DNA of 64,000 bases, from positions 873,001 to 937,000 of the forward strand of contig NC_134656.1 of the NCBI RefSeq assembly GCF_030463565.1. Direction: 5' to 3'. How positions within the stretch are numbered: position 1 is the stretch's first letter; each line of letters starts with the position of its first letter. The DNA is from Pelecanus crispus (lineage: Eukaryota; Chordata; Aves; Pelecaniformes; Pelecanidae). Positions 51,186 through 62,712 of the stretch are shown piece after piece. The notes below the pieces were generated by a model. The model was not told where the DNA came from and did not search any database. It saw only the letters and a list, made by a program, of their open reading frames with translations. Position numbers and translations under genes: made by a program.

Positions 51186-52512
51186 TTCACTTTGGAAGCA
51201 ACTGCTCCCTGGCAGAGCTGGAGACCCCCGCACCAGGGCTCCGCCGGTCCGTGGGTCCCGGCCGCGGGCACCAGCGTAAGCACGGGCGTTTCAGCTCACC
51301 GGGTGCCGGCAGCACCTGCAGCGTACGTGCAGGAGCGAGCAGTGCATACGCAGGAGCACACCCACTGCTTGCTCCCTGCGCTTCTCCAGCTGCATCCCCT
51401 GAGATCACTCGAGGACATCCCGTCACCATCCTCTGATACGCAAGCGGGAGAGGGAGCATCACACCATGACCCAAACCGCAAAGCCAGTTAAACTCTCGCT
51501 TTCCCAAAAACCTACACCGAGGCAGCGGGACTGCAGTACCCATCCCTTCTCCTGTTGCTGCTGCCTTTCGCGCCAAGCAATGAAGCCGCACGCTCGAGAC
51601 CGTCCTGCCTGCTGAAGAGGGCCGGCCGGCCGGCGCCCCGCCAGCAGCCGAGGATCTCCCGCCGGAGCCACCGTCCTCGCAAGCCTCGCCACCTCCTGCT
51701 CGGGAGGAAGGCTCAGCCCTTTGTCCTCGCCTCCCCTCGCAGAAACGCACACCAACATGTGCACACAGGGCATTACGAAAATAATAAGAAACAGAGCACT
51801 CCCCTCACATGTGCTGTCTCATGGGAGGAGAAAAAACAGCACCGCAGTGTTTGCATTGCCTAATGCACGGCAAGCATACAGGCGTGTACTACAGCCCTAC
51901 GCTTCGTGCAAGAACCCGCGAAGAGTAAAATAATGCAGAACTCCGGCTCCGATGCTCAAAGCTCCCCAAGAGACTGGCGCTAGCGGCAGCCCCGACACTG
52001 CCTGGTGACCAGGACGTGCCCTGCAGCGATACCCCACCGAGACAATGAACCCGCTGACTCCGGATCCCACCCTAGTTTTGCAATACCAGTTTCTTTAAGG
52101 TTTGCCAAACTGGTTGAAGACCATGCCACAGTATTAACTGCTTAGAGAGACTCGCCATCCCTGCCCAGCTGAGCTCGCCGGCTGCCCCGGAGCGTGCAGA
52201 GCGGGCAGGGCGGGCAGAGCGGCTGCGCTCACCTGCGAGGCGTCCCGGCCTCTGGACCCCGCTGCCCCAGGGGCCAGGCCTGCTCCCCCAGCCTGGCTCG
52301 CCTGGTTTCAGTTTTCCTTCTTGAGAAAACAGAGCGGCCCTTATCAGGTGCGGTTCCCCAGTAGGTGGAGAGATTGCAGGGGAGACAGCCGGACTTTGCC
52401 TCCAGACAGGGGCATGCATATCAAAAGGCTGGAGGGAAGCGCTTTACATGATGGCTGGGATGGCAGCCATCACCCAAGCCCTGTTTGAATAACAAAAAGA
52501 AATAAAGGACCC

Positions 52513-52592
52513 CGATGGCCGGGGCTCGCTCGAGGGGCTCGCTCGATGGCCGAGGGGCTCGCTCGATGGCCCTCGATGGCCGGGGCTCGCTC
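52513..52592. repeat. Short GC-rich tandem repeat
   Basis: Imperfect units of GATGGCCGGGGCTCGCTC and CGAGGGGCTCGCTC, four to five copies, in the inferred DNMT3B first intron. Confidence 0.85.
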
Positions 52593-53099
52593 CCTCCAGC
52601 CCAGGGCTCTGGGCTATCCATCTATGGCGCACACAAATGGCCTTTAACTCTCCCCGAACCGAACATTTCCCTCTAATCCTGGCAAGAAAAAGAGTTGCTG
52701 GGTTGGCAGTTTAGTAAGAAAGGGAGCCCATTTTGGCAGATATGCTCATTAAGAAGGGCAGGCTCTCCCCTCCCCTGCCCGTTTCCTGTGCCTGGCCCCT
52801 CTCCGGCTCTCGCCGTGCTCCCGCGCTCCGGCACTTCCCTCCATTTTCCCCCTGTTTCCTCTCGGGTCCCCCCTGCCCCGCTCCGCTCCCCCGCCGGACC
52901 GCAGCAGCCCTTTGCGGCCACCCCCAGGCTCCAGCACGTCGCCCGCTGCCTTTCAGCAAAGCTCGGTTGAAAGAAAAGAAACAAAAAACAAACCGGCCCC
53001 TCCTCTCCCAGTGAAGACCAGGCCTGAGAAGTCTCCTGGGCAGCCACCATCACAGCCAGCCGCTGCTCCAGCCGCTCTAGGCTCTTTACCATGCTCATC

Positions 53100-55060
53100 T
53101 CGGTCACGTCGCGCTGAGACGAGCCACGCTGGCTCTGCCGAGCCCCCTGCCCAGGGACGGGCCCGGCGAGGCGCAGGCGGCCGGGTGGGTGCTGCCTGCG
53201 GGCAGGGCTGGGGGCTGCGGGGGCTCCGCCGTCGCGCAGGTGGGTCTGGCTCAGCGGTGGCAGGTCCTGCGTCCGGAGCCGTCACTGCTGCATCCTTCCC
53301 CTGCACCAGAGGACACAAAGCGATGACGGTGACACCTCGCTGTCCCCATCGCCCCCCCCAGCCTGGCCCCGTACGGCGGGGGCTCAAGCCTCCAGCCCCT
53401 CCCCACAGCCCCACAGCCGGGACGCCCTGGCTCCTTGCCCCCCATTTCGTTAGAAATCGGGAAAAAGGAGGCGGAGGCAGAAAAGGCAAGTGCTGCTGCA
53501 GGGGCAGCACGCCGGAGCCCCCTCGCCCCTTCTCCGGCCCCCTTCCCGAGGGAGGGGGGTGCAGCATCACCGAGAGCCCCCGGACCAGCGCTCGCCCCGG
53601 GCTCGCCCGCTGCTCCCCTCTCCCAAACTCCCGGGACTGGAGCCGGGGCCGCTCCCGAGGTGACTCCTCTCTCCGGTGCCCCCCCTCCCCTGCCGCTCCC
53701 CCCACCGGCGCTTGCCCCCGGGCCCGGGAGGAAGGCGCAGGGTGCCGGCGGGGCTGCCCCGGCCCCCCCCGCTGCCCCGGGCCGTACCTGCCGGCTGGGC
53801 CGGTGCCTGGCAGCCCAGCGCGCCCCGGCTCCGGCCGCCCCCTCCCCTCCGGCCCCAGCCCCGGGGAGGTTTCACGCCCGAGGCGCCGGCCGGGAGCCGC
53901 TTTCCTGCGAAGAGAGAAAAAGCAAAGATGCGCTGACAGATCCCTGCCCCGAGAACCGAAAACAAAGGTGTTCGGCCCCGGCAGCGCTGCCGCCGCATCC
54001 CGGGCTCCCGGAAGCCCCCCCCGACCCCCCTGCCTGGGGGCGGTGCTGCCCGGGGCCCGCCGAGCCACGGGCAGGGGAACCCCAGCCCCCCCCGACCCCT
54101 CCCCAAGCCCTCCCCGCCCCGAGGCCATCACTCGCCGTTTCACCGACGGCAACCCCGAGGCGCCGGGGCTTTGCCGTGCTCCCGGGCTCTGCCCCTGCCC
54201 CGCTCCCGCTGCCGGTCCCGGCACCGCCGGCAGCAGCCGGCCCGACCCCCGCCGTGACAGCCCCGGGACGCGCCCCCGGGCTGCGCGGCCTCCGCGGGGA
54301 AACCCCGAAACCTGCGACGGGACCGGAGGGGCGGGAGGGAGCCCGGCCCGGGCTGCGGGAGCACCGAGCCCCCCCCAAACCCGCCCCGGGGGGGCGAGCG
54401 CCGGCAACAAGTGGCGGCGGGGCCCGGCCGCCCCGAGCCCCCGGGGCGCAGCGCGGGGGCTCCCCGGGAGCGGGCGCGGGGCCGCCGGATCGGCCGGGGC
54501 CGGGGCGCTCCCCCCCCGCCGCCGCCGCCGCCGCGCTCCGGTGCGCCCGGTGCCGCGTCCCCGCCCGCCCCATTGTCCCCCGCCGCCGCCGCGCACAACA
54601 AAGCCGCCCACGAGGATGCGCCGCGGCTCCGGCCCCGGCCCCCCGGTCCCCCCGCTCCCTCCCGGGGCCCCCCGGGCCCCCCGGGCCCCGGCCCCGCGCT
54701 CACCTGCGCCGCGGCGGGACGCGCCGTCCAGCGAGGCCGCCCCGCCGCTCGCCGCCGCCCGCGCCCCGGCCGGCCCCCGACAGCCCCGCGCTCCGGTTAC
54801 ATGGCGCTTTAACCCTGCCCGTGCTGGGCAGCCCCTCCTCCTCCTCCTCCGCCGCCCCACGCCCGCCGCGCCGCACGGCGGGGGAGGGGAGGGGAGCGCG
54901 GGGTCCGCACTCCCCCCGGGCCCGCACCCCCCCGGGGCTCCGCATCCCCCCGGCCCCGCATCCCCCCACGGCGGCTCTGCACCCCCGCCGCCCCTGTACC
55001 CCTCCACGGCTCCGCATCGCCCGGGACTCCACACTGCCCAATGCCCCGCATCCCTCCGCC
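53100..55060 (-). promoter_or_regulatory. DNMT3B: DNMT3B CpG-island promoter region
   Basis: Two kilobases of extremely GC- and CpG-rich DNA with GC boxes and no TATA box of classical form. Open frames of 700-1000 codons on both strands through it are side effects of stop-codon poverty and of the neighbouring repeat. Confidence 0.75.
54704..54810 (-). other. DNMT3B: DNMT3B noncoding first exon (inferred)
   Basis: On the minus strand a donor CGCAG then GTGAGCGC ends an exon at 54704 inside a dense CpG island. Human DNMT3B has a noncoding first exon with the ATG in exon 2, as here. The upstream end is a guess. Confidence 0.45.
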
Positions 55061-55074
55061 CTAGTGCCCCGCAT

Positions 55075-55520
55075 CCCCTCCCGGGGCTCAGCATCCCCCT
55101 CCTGGGACTCAGCATCCCCCTCCCGGGGCTCAGCATCCCCCTCCCGGGGCTCAGCATCCCCTCCCGGGGCTCAGCATCCCCCTCCCGGGGCTCAGCATCC
55201 CCCTCCTGGGACTCAGCATCCCCCTCCCGGGGCTCAGCATCCCCCTCCCGGGGCTCAGCATCCCCTCCCGGGGCTCAGCATCCCCCTCCCGGGGCTCAGC
55301 ATCCCCCTCCTGGGACTCAGCATCCCCTCCCGGGGCTCAGCATCCCCCTCCTGGGGCTCAGCATCCCCTCCCGGGGCTCAGCATCCCCCTCCCGGGGCTC
55401 AGCATCCCCCTCCTGGGACTCAGCATCCCCTCCTGGGGCTCAGCATCCCCCTCCTGGGGCTCAGCATCCCCTCCTGGGGCTCAGCATCCCCCGTCCCAGG
55501 GCTCAGCATCCCCTCCCGGG
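55075..55520. repeat. 20-21 bp minisatellite, about 21 copies
   Basis: Unit CCCCTCCCGGGGCTCAGCAT with four or five leading C; variants have CTGGGACT or CTGGGGCT. About 21 copies in order, next to the DNMT3B promoter. The minus strand is G-rich, with each unit holding a GGGAGGGG block. Confidence 0.96.
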
Positions 55521-55540
55521 GCTCCACACCCCCCCAATGT

Positions 55541-58500
55541 CTCACATCCTCCCGGTTCTCCCTGGTGCCCGCCGGCGCCCCGGTACCCCCACCCCCCCAG
55601 TGCCCGGCATCCCCCAGGGCTGGGGATCCCCCCGGGGCTGGGGGTCCCCCCGGGGCTCGGCCCTCGGAGCCCCCCACAGCTCAGCCCCCGCTGCAGCGGA
55701 GCCCCCCGGGGCAGAAGGGGCACCCCGGGCCGGGCAGAGCCCTGGCCCCGCCGAGCCTCCCCTCTGCCCGGCAGCGCCGTGCCCCTGGCAGCGTGGGCAG
55801 GCAAAGCCCCCCCAAGTTTTACAGTCGGGTTGTGTTTGCTCTTTCCCGTCCAGAGGCGAGACACTTGCGAGGGCTGCGCTGGGGACGAGGAGCACGGCCT
55901 GTGCCTCTCCTGCCCGAGACAAAGCATCCCGAGTCCACGTGGGGTATAATCTTCTCTGCTCACTCGCTATTACTTCTAGAACCAGCAGAAAGCTATACCA
56001 CGGTAGGAAGAAGGAATACGATGATCCTGGTGTGACAGAAGTAAGCTTTCAGGGCCAGGAGAAGCGAGTGAGTTAGCCAAAGTGCCTGAGCCCCGCGGGC
56101 AGCGCCCGCACCAGCCCACACGCCCGTGCAGCAGGTTCCCCCGAGCACCCCTCCATCCCTGCGAAACGCAAGCGCGAAAAACGTGGCTGCGCGTGCAAAA
56201 AAAGCCCCGCAAGTGAACAAGAGAAGGGGCCGAGAAATCTGGTCTGGATAAGCCTTCGGGAACCCTGGAGATTACAGTTCAAATAAACACGCGCCGCATA
56301 AAACTAAAGCTAATGTGCAACTCTGCCGAGTAGATTAAAACCAAGCAAATCGGGTTTACGCCTGTTTGTTTTTCCAAATTTGGGAAAGCAAAATGCTTTT
56401 GCGGGTTGTGCTCACGAGAGTTCCGAGGGCACTGCTAGGGTGGAATTAACCTTTGCTTCAAGCATCCATGGGCTCCTCTCCCTTTCTACGGAAACCTTCC
56501 TGCCTCTGTTGGCCCCGCTGACCTGCCATCAATCTCCCGCCCAGCTGAAACGCCCTCTTTCTCTCTCTGCCCCTCAGTTATCATTTAATTCGGGAGAGCG
56601 CGTCTGTGCGTACTATTCGTGAAAAGCCCTGGTACCAGACAAAGCAGCTCTGGGACGATGATGAGCAGAACCCTGACCCTTTTCCCTGTCTCTGCTACGC
56701 ACAACCACGGAGAGATGCTGCAAGTTTATTTCTTAACAGTAAGAGAGTTTGTATGACATCTCACGGGGCAAAAAAAGGTACCTTTAAAGAGGATTTTATA
56801 TTTAGGCTTCTGCCGGGCGTTTCTGGGACCCCGCGCCAGGCTCTCAGCCCTCCCTCCCCAACAAGGGCTCTGCCAGGCGGGTACCAGAGCGACCGCAGCA
56901 CCGCTCCCCATCAGCCCTGAGGCTCTCCAGCACGGGCAAGCGGTGCGACACGGCCCTGGGACAAAGCTCCTCTGCTCCATCACCGGAGCGGCTGCAAGAA
57001 GCCGGGAAGCGTGGCCAGGCACGGGCTTACCTGTGCCGGGAGCAGGGGCTGGGAGAGCTGGGGGGTCCCTCCCCACCCCTGGGCGCAGGCTGCACGTCCT
57101 CCGCACGCCGTGCCGCAGCCGCGTCCCCCCCTGCGATGGAGTGACTCTCCCATCGGCAGCACAGCTGGGCTGCCCAACGCTTCCGCAAAAAATCATTCCA
57201 GCAAGAAGAGCCATTTTCACACCTGGCTGGCCTCCCTCGGCCAGCATTTCAAATCCGTGGAGCCGGTGACCGACCAGCTGAACGAGCCGCTGTCACCATC
57301 GCAACAGTCAGATGGGACTGGCCACATCCACTCTCATCAGAAGCGACACCTCGTCCTCATCTTCCACTGCGAGCGCTTCCCAGTGACCGTGCCAGCCCTT
57401 CCGCGCCTAACGCAGCACTCCCCGCCCTGCATCCTCCTCCTCGCCTAAGGCTGCTCAGCCGTTGCCTTCTCTGCAGTGTCCCCTGCTTCTGGCACCAGGC
57501 ACAGCTCCTCCCCATCCACCTTATTCTCACACTTCAAATCTCTTCCTAAAATTCTCCTCCGCCAGCCTGGCCAGGCAAACCAACACCATTCCCTGCCCGG
57601 AGCTCTGCTCCGGCTCCGATCACAGGCTGCCTCTTGCTTTGCACCCAAGCGTTTGAGTCGGGACCTGCTCCATGTTTCATGAGCGGCGTGCCTGGAGATC
57701 CTAAACAAAGCAACTGAGCAAATACCTGTCGTTACCTACAGCCCTCAGCAGTGCAACCTTGTCATCTCTGGATCTCTGGGTCCCAGATTCCCAGGCCCCA
57801 GTAGAGGCTGAGTGTTTGCTTAGTCTTCTGGCAGGTAGGGAGAAGCACCAGCACCATTAAATCACCTCGGACAGTTGCGAGCTCCTCTAGCGACCCTGGG
57901 GCAGGGAGCAGGAGGAACTTTTCCTTTCACTGGAGCCAGCGGCGACGCTCCTGCTGAGATCAGGCTTCGGCGTTTCCCGTGTCGCCGTACGCACGGCACG
58001 CAGCACGGCCGCTCTTTCCCGGCCCGCAGTAACAACCGTTTTCACTGCCTGGCACGCTTCGCCGCAAGACCCCATCGGAGCACGTCCCACGGGATGTGTC
58101 CTCTCCTTCCATGAGCAGCTCCGTGGCCTGAGCCCTCGTCCCAGCTCCGCTCTGACCACCCACCTCTCCGCCAGCTCTGCTCCATCGCAGCTCCCAGTGA
58201 CCAGCCGCTCCTCACCACCGCTCCTCGGAGAAGCTCTCCTGCCCCTGGCACCTCTCCTGAGCCCGGGGCAGAGCCGTGCTACCCAGCAGCGCCGTGGCAG
58301 GGCTCTGGCTACCGAAAGCGAGGTCTGTCCCCGCTGCGGGAAAGCCTCATCCTGCCGCCACATGTGGGAATACAGCTTCCAGCCTCCCGTACAGCTGGGC
58401 TGGCTTTTCCCATCTGGGGGGGACTGCTGTTTACACGGAGATAGGAAGTGTTATCCCTCCTACATGAAGTTTCTAGCCCTTCCTGTGGGCTAGCCAGGAC

Positions 58501-61500
58501 CACATGATACAACCCTCTAATAAAAATAAGGTTAAAAATAAGTGTCGTCCGTGTAACCAGAACATGTAGAAAGTCTGCGGCTACCAGCACATGAACTTCA
58601 AATGTAAAGGCACACAAAGAAAAATCTCCAATGCCTCTCTAACAAAGCTGGCCACAAAATCCTCTTTTTCCTAGAAAACAGGATACGCCTGCTACAGCCT
58701 AATCTGAAGTGATGAGGCCTCCCCAAACTGCCCTCCTAAGCATATATACTTTTATCAGGAGAAACGCTGCTCCCGGGGCGGCTGCCAGCAGAGCCCCCTC
58801 TGCTCCAGGGCCAGAGCTGCTCCTGCCCTCCCGGTAAGGGATCATCGCCCCTGCTCCCTCCGGGAGCCCCGGCACAGCAAGGGTTTTGCCTGCGGCGACA
58901 AGGCAGGGCCGTAGCAGAGCCCAGCAGCGGTGGCTTCCAGCCCCGCCGCAACCTTCGCACGCAATGCTTGCAGTAATTTACTCCTGTGGCAACGTTTGCC
59001 TGGGAGCAAACGGTGCCAAGTGTGATGGGGAGAGGAAGGGGTGTTAAACTGCGGGAGAAAGCAAAACCCTAGTCTCAAAGGTGTCATTTTGTACCAGCCT
59101 CCCCTGGGAGCAGAACTAACCCCTCCAAAATTCCAGCTGGGCAATCCCCGTGGCACCAGCAAGCCAGGCGGAGTTGCAGCATCCCTCCGCCCGTGGAGAG
59201 AGGTTCTCAGAGTCCACGCAGCCCCAGGCAGAGGCTGCAGATGGGCAGAACGCACAGAAAGCGGGTGGGCTCAGCACCAGCCAGGGTGAAAGGCTTCTGG
59301 GCTTTACCCCCAGCTCGGTCGCACACTCGTAGCTTTTCCAGGCCTTTCTCAGGCCAGCAAGCGCAGGTAATGCTCCCCCACTTCGGGAAGGCGCTCCACG
59401 GCTGACCTCGGAGTGACTGTGAAGTGCTTTGAGAGCTTTGGCTAGGAAGTGGCATCAGAGAACAGGACGGTGGCACGCCAGGATTTGATCTCTTGGGAAT
59501 ATGTAATAAGCAGCCTTCCCCAGGTAACACTCTCCAAGTGCTGAGGAAGCTTTTCAAGTTTGACAGGTGAAATGAAGCCGAGAAACGCATCTGAAGTAGA
59601 GCACACTGATCTGGAGTGCACCATTTTTATTACCCTCTGTGTGTGCGTCCCATTGCTTTTTGCTGCTGCTTTTGCTCCAGCATCTGTGGTGAGCAAGCGT
59701 GCATATCTGCAACTCCGAACTGCCGTCCTCAGCTTGTCCTCAGCTCGGATGAGTCGATCAGCAACCCGTTCTGCATGAAAATGGCCTGGCAGAGGCACCC
59801 ACGGGGCCGGTGGCTGCCGGGGACCCCGCTGCCTGCGCCAGGCAGGAGCAGCCCCGGGGCGCTGGGGACCACCCTCCGCTGGCACCCCTGTAACTAATCC
59901 AGACCATCACCCCGCAGCCTTCTCTTTTGTTTGAGTAAATCCTTTCCAAAAATGGGTGCTGGCAGAACCAAGCCTGCCTCCCGCTGCAGAACCGCCAGCG
60001 CCGTACGAGGGATCGTGGCACTTGCATGCCACGCTGCAGCCAAAGCAGCATCCCAGGAGGTGGGACTGCCGAATTTCCTGGTGATTGTTTGAACAGGATG
60101 TTATGAGCACGTACCTCAACTTAAACTCTTCTTCTTGGATCCTGTCACTCCACTTTCCCCAAGAATTTGGTTTGCTGCCTGGGAAATTGTTTAACAACGT
60201 TGGTTCTCCCTCCTGCATGCTCACACAAGCACACACGTGTGCACTGAGACCATCCTTAATTAGTTCCTAAAGCACCTAGTTCCTAAATTAGTTCCTAAAT
60301 CACCCTAGAAAGAGACAGGGAAGTAAAGATCAGTCACAGGCTGCTCCTGCACGGCTAATCCCAGCATACAAGCCAGCCAGAAAATTGCCTCTTTCCTTGT
60401 TTCAGCTTTTCGGCCACACGGTACAGGTGAATGAATTTTGGTCATTATGAAAATGTGCGATAATTAACTGCAATTATTAATTTGCACTTAGGAAAATTTA
60501 CATAAGGCTGTATGCAACATTTTAAAGCCAGAGAGGAATATGGTGTTCACACGTGCTGGCATCCTGTGCTGTCCAGTCCACACATCTCCCTGGATGAGTT
60601 TTAGTTAACTATTTAGTTAAACTATTTTTTAGAGACAAGCATATCCTGAGGTTTTAAACATGCCGACACGGCCAGTTCACCCCAGAACCTGATAAATTGT
60701 TCCAATGGGAAAAATCTGCACCTTGTTTGAAGTCTCCTATGTATTTAGGGTCCGATCATGCAAGCACCCCCACATGCAATTTTTTCACCTCAGCAGTCCT
60801 ATTCAGTGGAGGTACACGGTTCCACCCTGTGATAAGAACCAGAAAATCCCAGCTGGGCTAGGAGGTAGAGGGAGAAGGAAAGGAAGCATGAATGTGAATG
60901 CTATTTCCAGCCAGACCACCAGTAAATATCTCTTAACTCCTCATCATTAGTGGTACTTTGCTGCTTAACTCCTTGTTTATAAACCACTACTGGGATATCT
61001 TCACAATGAAAGGCACTATAAAATTTCCTACGCTCTCATTTGCAATTGAAAGTGTCAGTAATAAAACAGAAGCCTTGTGGGCGGCCACAGTTGTACCTTC
61101 CACAAAGGCTTTTATACGCTGTCCCTCTGCCCCGGGGAAGCCAGCGAACACCTTCCCAGATAAAATGGATCAGACACATTCACACCGATAGTGAAATAAC
61201 TGCTGGAGAGCTGATTTTCCTGCTCTTGGAAAGCTGCAAAATAGCAGTTTAAGGCAAGGAAGTCTTGAAGCATGCGATCAGCTCCGTTGTCCTCAGTGGG
61301 AATACATCCAGTTATCTGGATCAAGGCCTTCCTCCGGAGCACGAACAGAAACGAGACTGTGTAACGGAGGGTGAGAAGGAGATTTTACAACTCACCTGCC
61401 TTCCTCCACGTCTCTGAAACAAGGAGACCTCCTGCTTATGGGTTGTGGTGAGAACTGGGTTAAAATCTCCCTGTGAAACTCTGACCCCTTTGACATCTGG

Positions 61501-62150
61501 GCACTTTCTGTCCGGGCTGAGCTGCCTCTTCACCTTCCTTACCTGAAACCTGTCCATCCCCCGGCACGCAGCCCCAGGGGAGCTGCTCGGCCCCGGTCCA
61601 CCCATCACCCTGAGCCTGTGCCGGGCTCAGCAGCGGGCAGTGCTGCGGTGGCATCCGAACGGGAAACTCACATCTGAGTTTTGGGCCCGAAGTGGAATTT
61701 TCAGGGGTGGAAAAAACCCCATTCACCCTATAAACTATGTTTTTTTAAACAATTTATTTGAGGTTTTTGTACAGAAAAACAACTTACACGGTTGAGCTGT
61801 CAGCCAGACCTCCGCCCCGCAGGTGAAGCCTCCGCACGCGGAGGGTGCCCGCAGCTCTCCGCCTTCCTGCCCGCAGCGCGGGCTCCGCGCTTGGCAGCAA
61901 TCAGACGTTTTACTTCCCATGGAAGTGATGGAGTGCATAAAATGGAACACGTGGCTGAATATCTCTAGGATGGAGATCTTAGTGGAATGAAGAGTAAACA
62001 TTGATTAGCACATATTTATTAGCACACATTTATTAGCACACACAGACATATACACGCAGTGCAGCTCTAATTTTGGGGTTCTACCGCCTAGCTTTGGGTA
62101 GGAAAAGCAAGAAGCCATCCCAAACCTTACCATCGAAATTAATTGTTCCA
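55541..62150. other. Intergenic between DNMT3B and COMMD7 promoters
   Basis: About 6.6 kb. No exon recognised on either strand. Minor repeats: TAGTTCCTAAA three times near 60265-60298, and an 18-base unit with TTTATTAGCACACA at about 62006-62042. The head-to-head layout of the genes makes this a candidate place for shared regulatory sites. Confidence 0.45.
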
Positions 62151-62628
62151 TAGACCGACTAATGGCGTGCGGGGCCATGCCGGGAGGCGAGCCGGGCCGC
62201 GCACCCCCTGCCCGCGTCGGTGCAGCCTACGGCCTGCACGGCCTTGGGGCCTGCGGCACGGCGCTGCGGCGAGCCCTGGGGTGGGCGACCGGGCATGCCG
62301 GTCTGCTGGCCACTGGCCACACCGGCCCCCAGCCACGCCGGCCCCCAACCACGCTGGCCCCCGGCCACACCGGCCCCCGGCCACACCGGCCCCCGGCCAC
62401 ACTGGCCACCAGCCACACTGGCCACCAGCCACGCCGGCCCCCGGCCATGGCTCCCCACCGGCAATGGCCGGGCCGGGGAGCCCCACCGGCCGCCCCCGCC
62501 ACCGGAGCGGGGCCGGCAGCAGCGGGGCGGCGGCGGTGCGGAAAGTGCGGCCGCCAATGCTCAGGCTGAGGCGGGCGCCGGCGCCGGGGCCGGGGCCGGG
62601 CGGGGCGGGCGGAGCCGCGGCCGCCGCC
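62150..62628 (+). promoter_or_regulatory. COMMD7: COMMD7 CpG-island promoter and 5' UTR
   Basis: CpG-dense, GC-box-rich sequence (GGGGCGGGC near 62600), no TATA box, immediately before the COMMD7 ATG. It includes the 16-bp minisatellite. Confidence 0.7.
62318..62450. repeat. 16-bp minisatellite upstream of COMMD7
   Basis: Imperfect units of GGCCCCCGGCCACACC, about eight or nine copies, some with GGCCACCAGCCACACT. Ends about 180 bases before the COMMD7 start codon. Confidence 0.92.
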
Positions 62629-62712
62629 ATGGGGCTGCTCAACTTCACCCGCGACCCGGTGCCGGAGGCGGTGAGCGGCGACATGCACAACCTCAACCAG
62701 CTCAGCGCCCAG
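62629..62712 (+). CDS. COMMD7: COMM domain-containing protein 7, first coding exon (partial gene)
   Basis: COMMD proteins form the Commander complex (endosomal recycling) and affect NF-kB signalling. The exon has 28 codons in a strong start context (GCCGCCATGG). It encodes MGLLNFTRDPVPEAVSGDMH and NLNQLSAQ, and then donor GTGGGG at 62713. Human COMMD7 starts in the same way (DPVPEAVGGDM, LNQLGAQ) and is split at the same place, phase 0. The rest of the gene, including the COMM domain, lies past the end of the window; no second exon was recognised before 64000. Its neighbours confirm the identity, as COMMD7 is next to DNMT3B in human, also head-to-head. Confidence 0.95.

Larger units (their letters stand above)
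48916..54703 (-). other. DNMT3B: DNMT3B first intron (inferred) with further possible first exons
   Basis: About 5.8 kb between the ATG-bearing exon and the CpG-island exon. Other exon-like donors on the minus strand, each CAG followed by GTGAGC or GTACGG, occur near 52230 and 53786; they could be alternative first exons. An A run of 29 lies at 51154-51182. The rest shows nothing I recognise. Confidence 0.5.

Noticed and set aside
52912-56076. Open frames of 700-1050 codons on both strands around the DNMT3B promoter
   Set aside because: They run through a CpG island and the 20-21 bp minisatellite, overlap on opposite strands, are Pro/Gly/Arg/Ala-rich and have no domain. They come from stop-codon poverty in GC-rich DNA.
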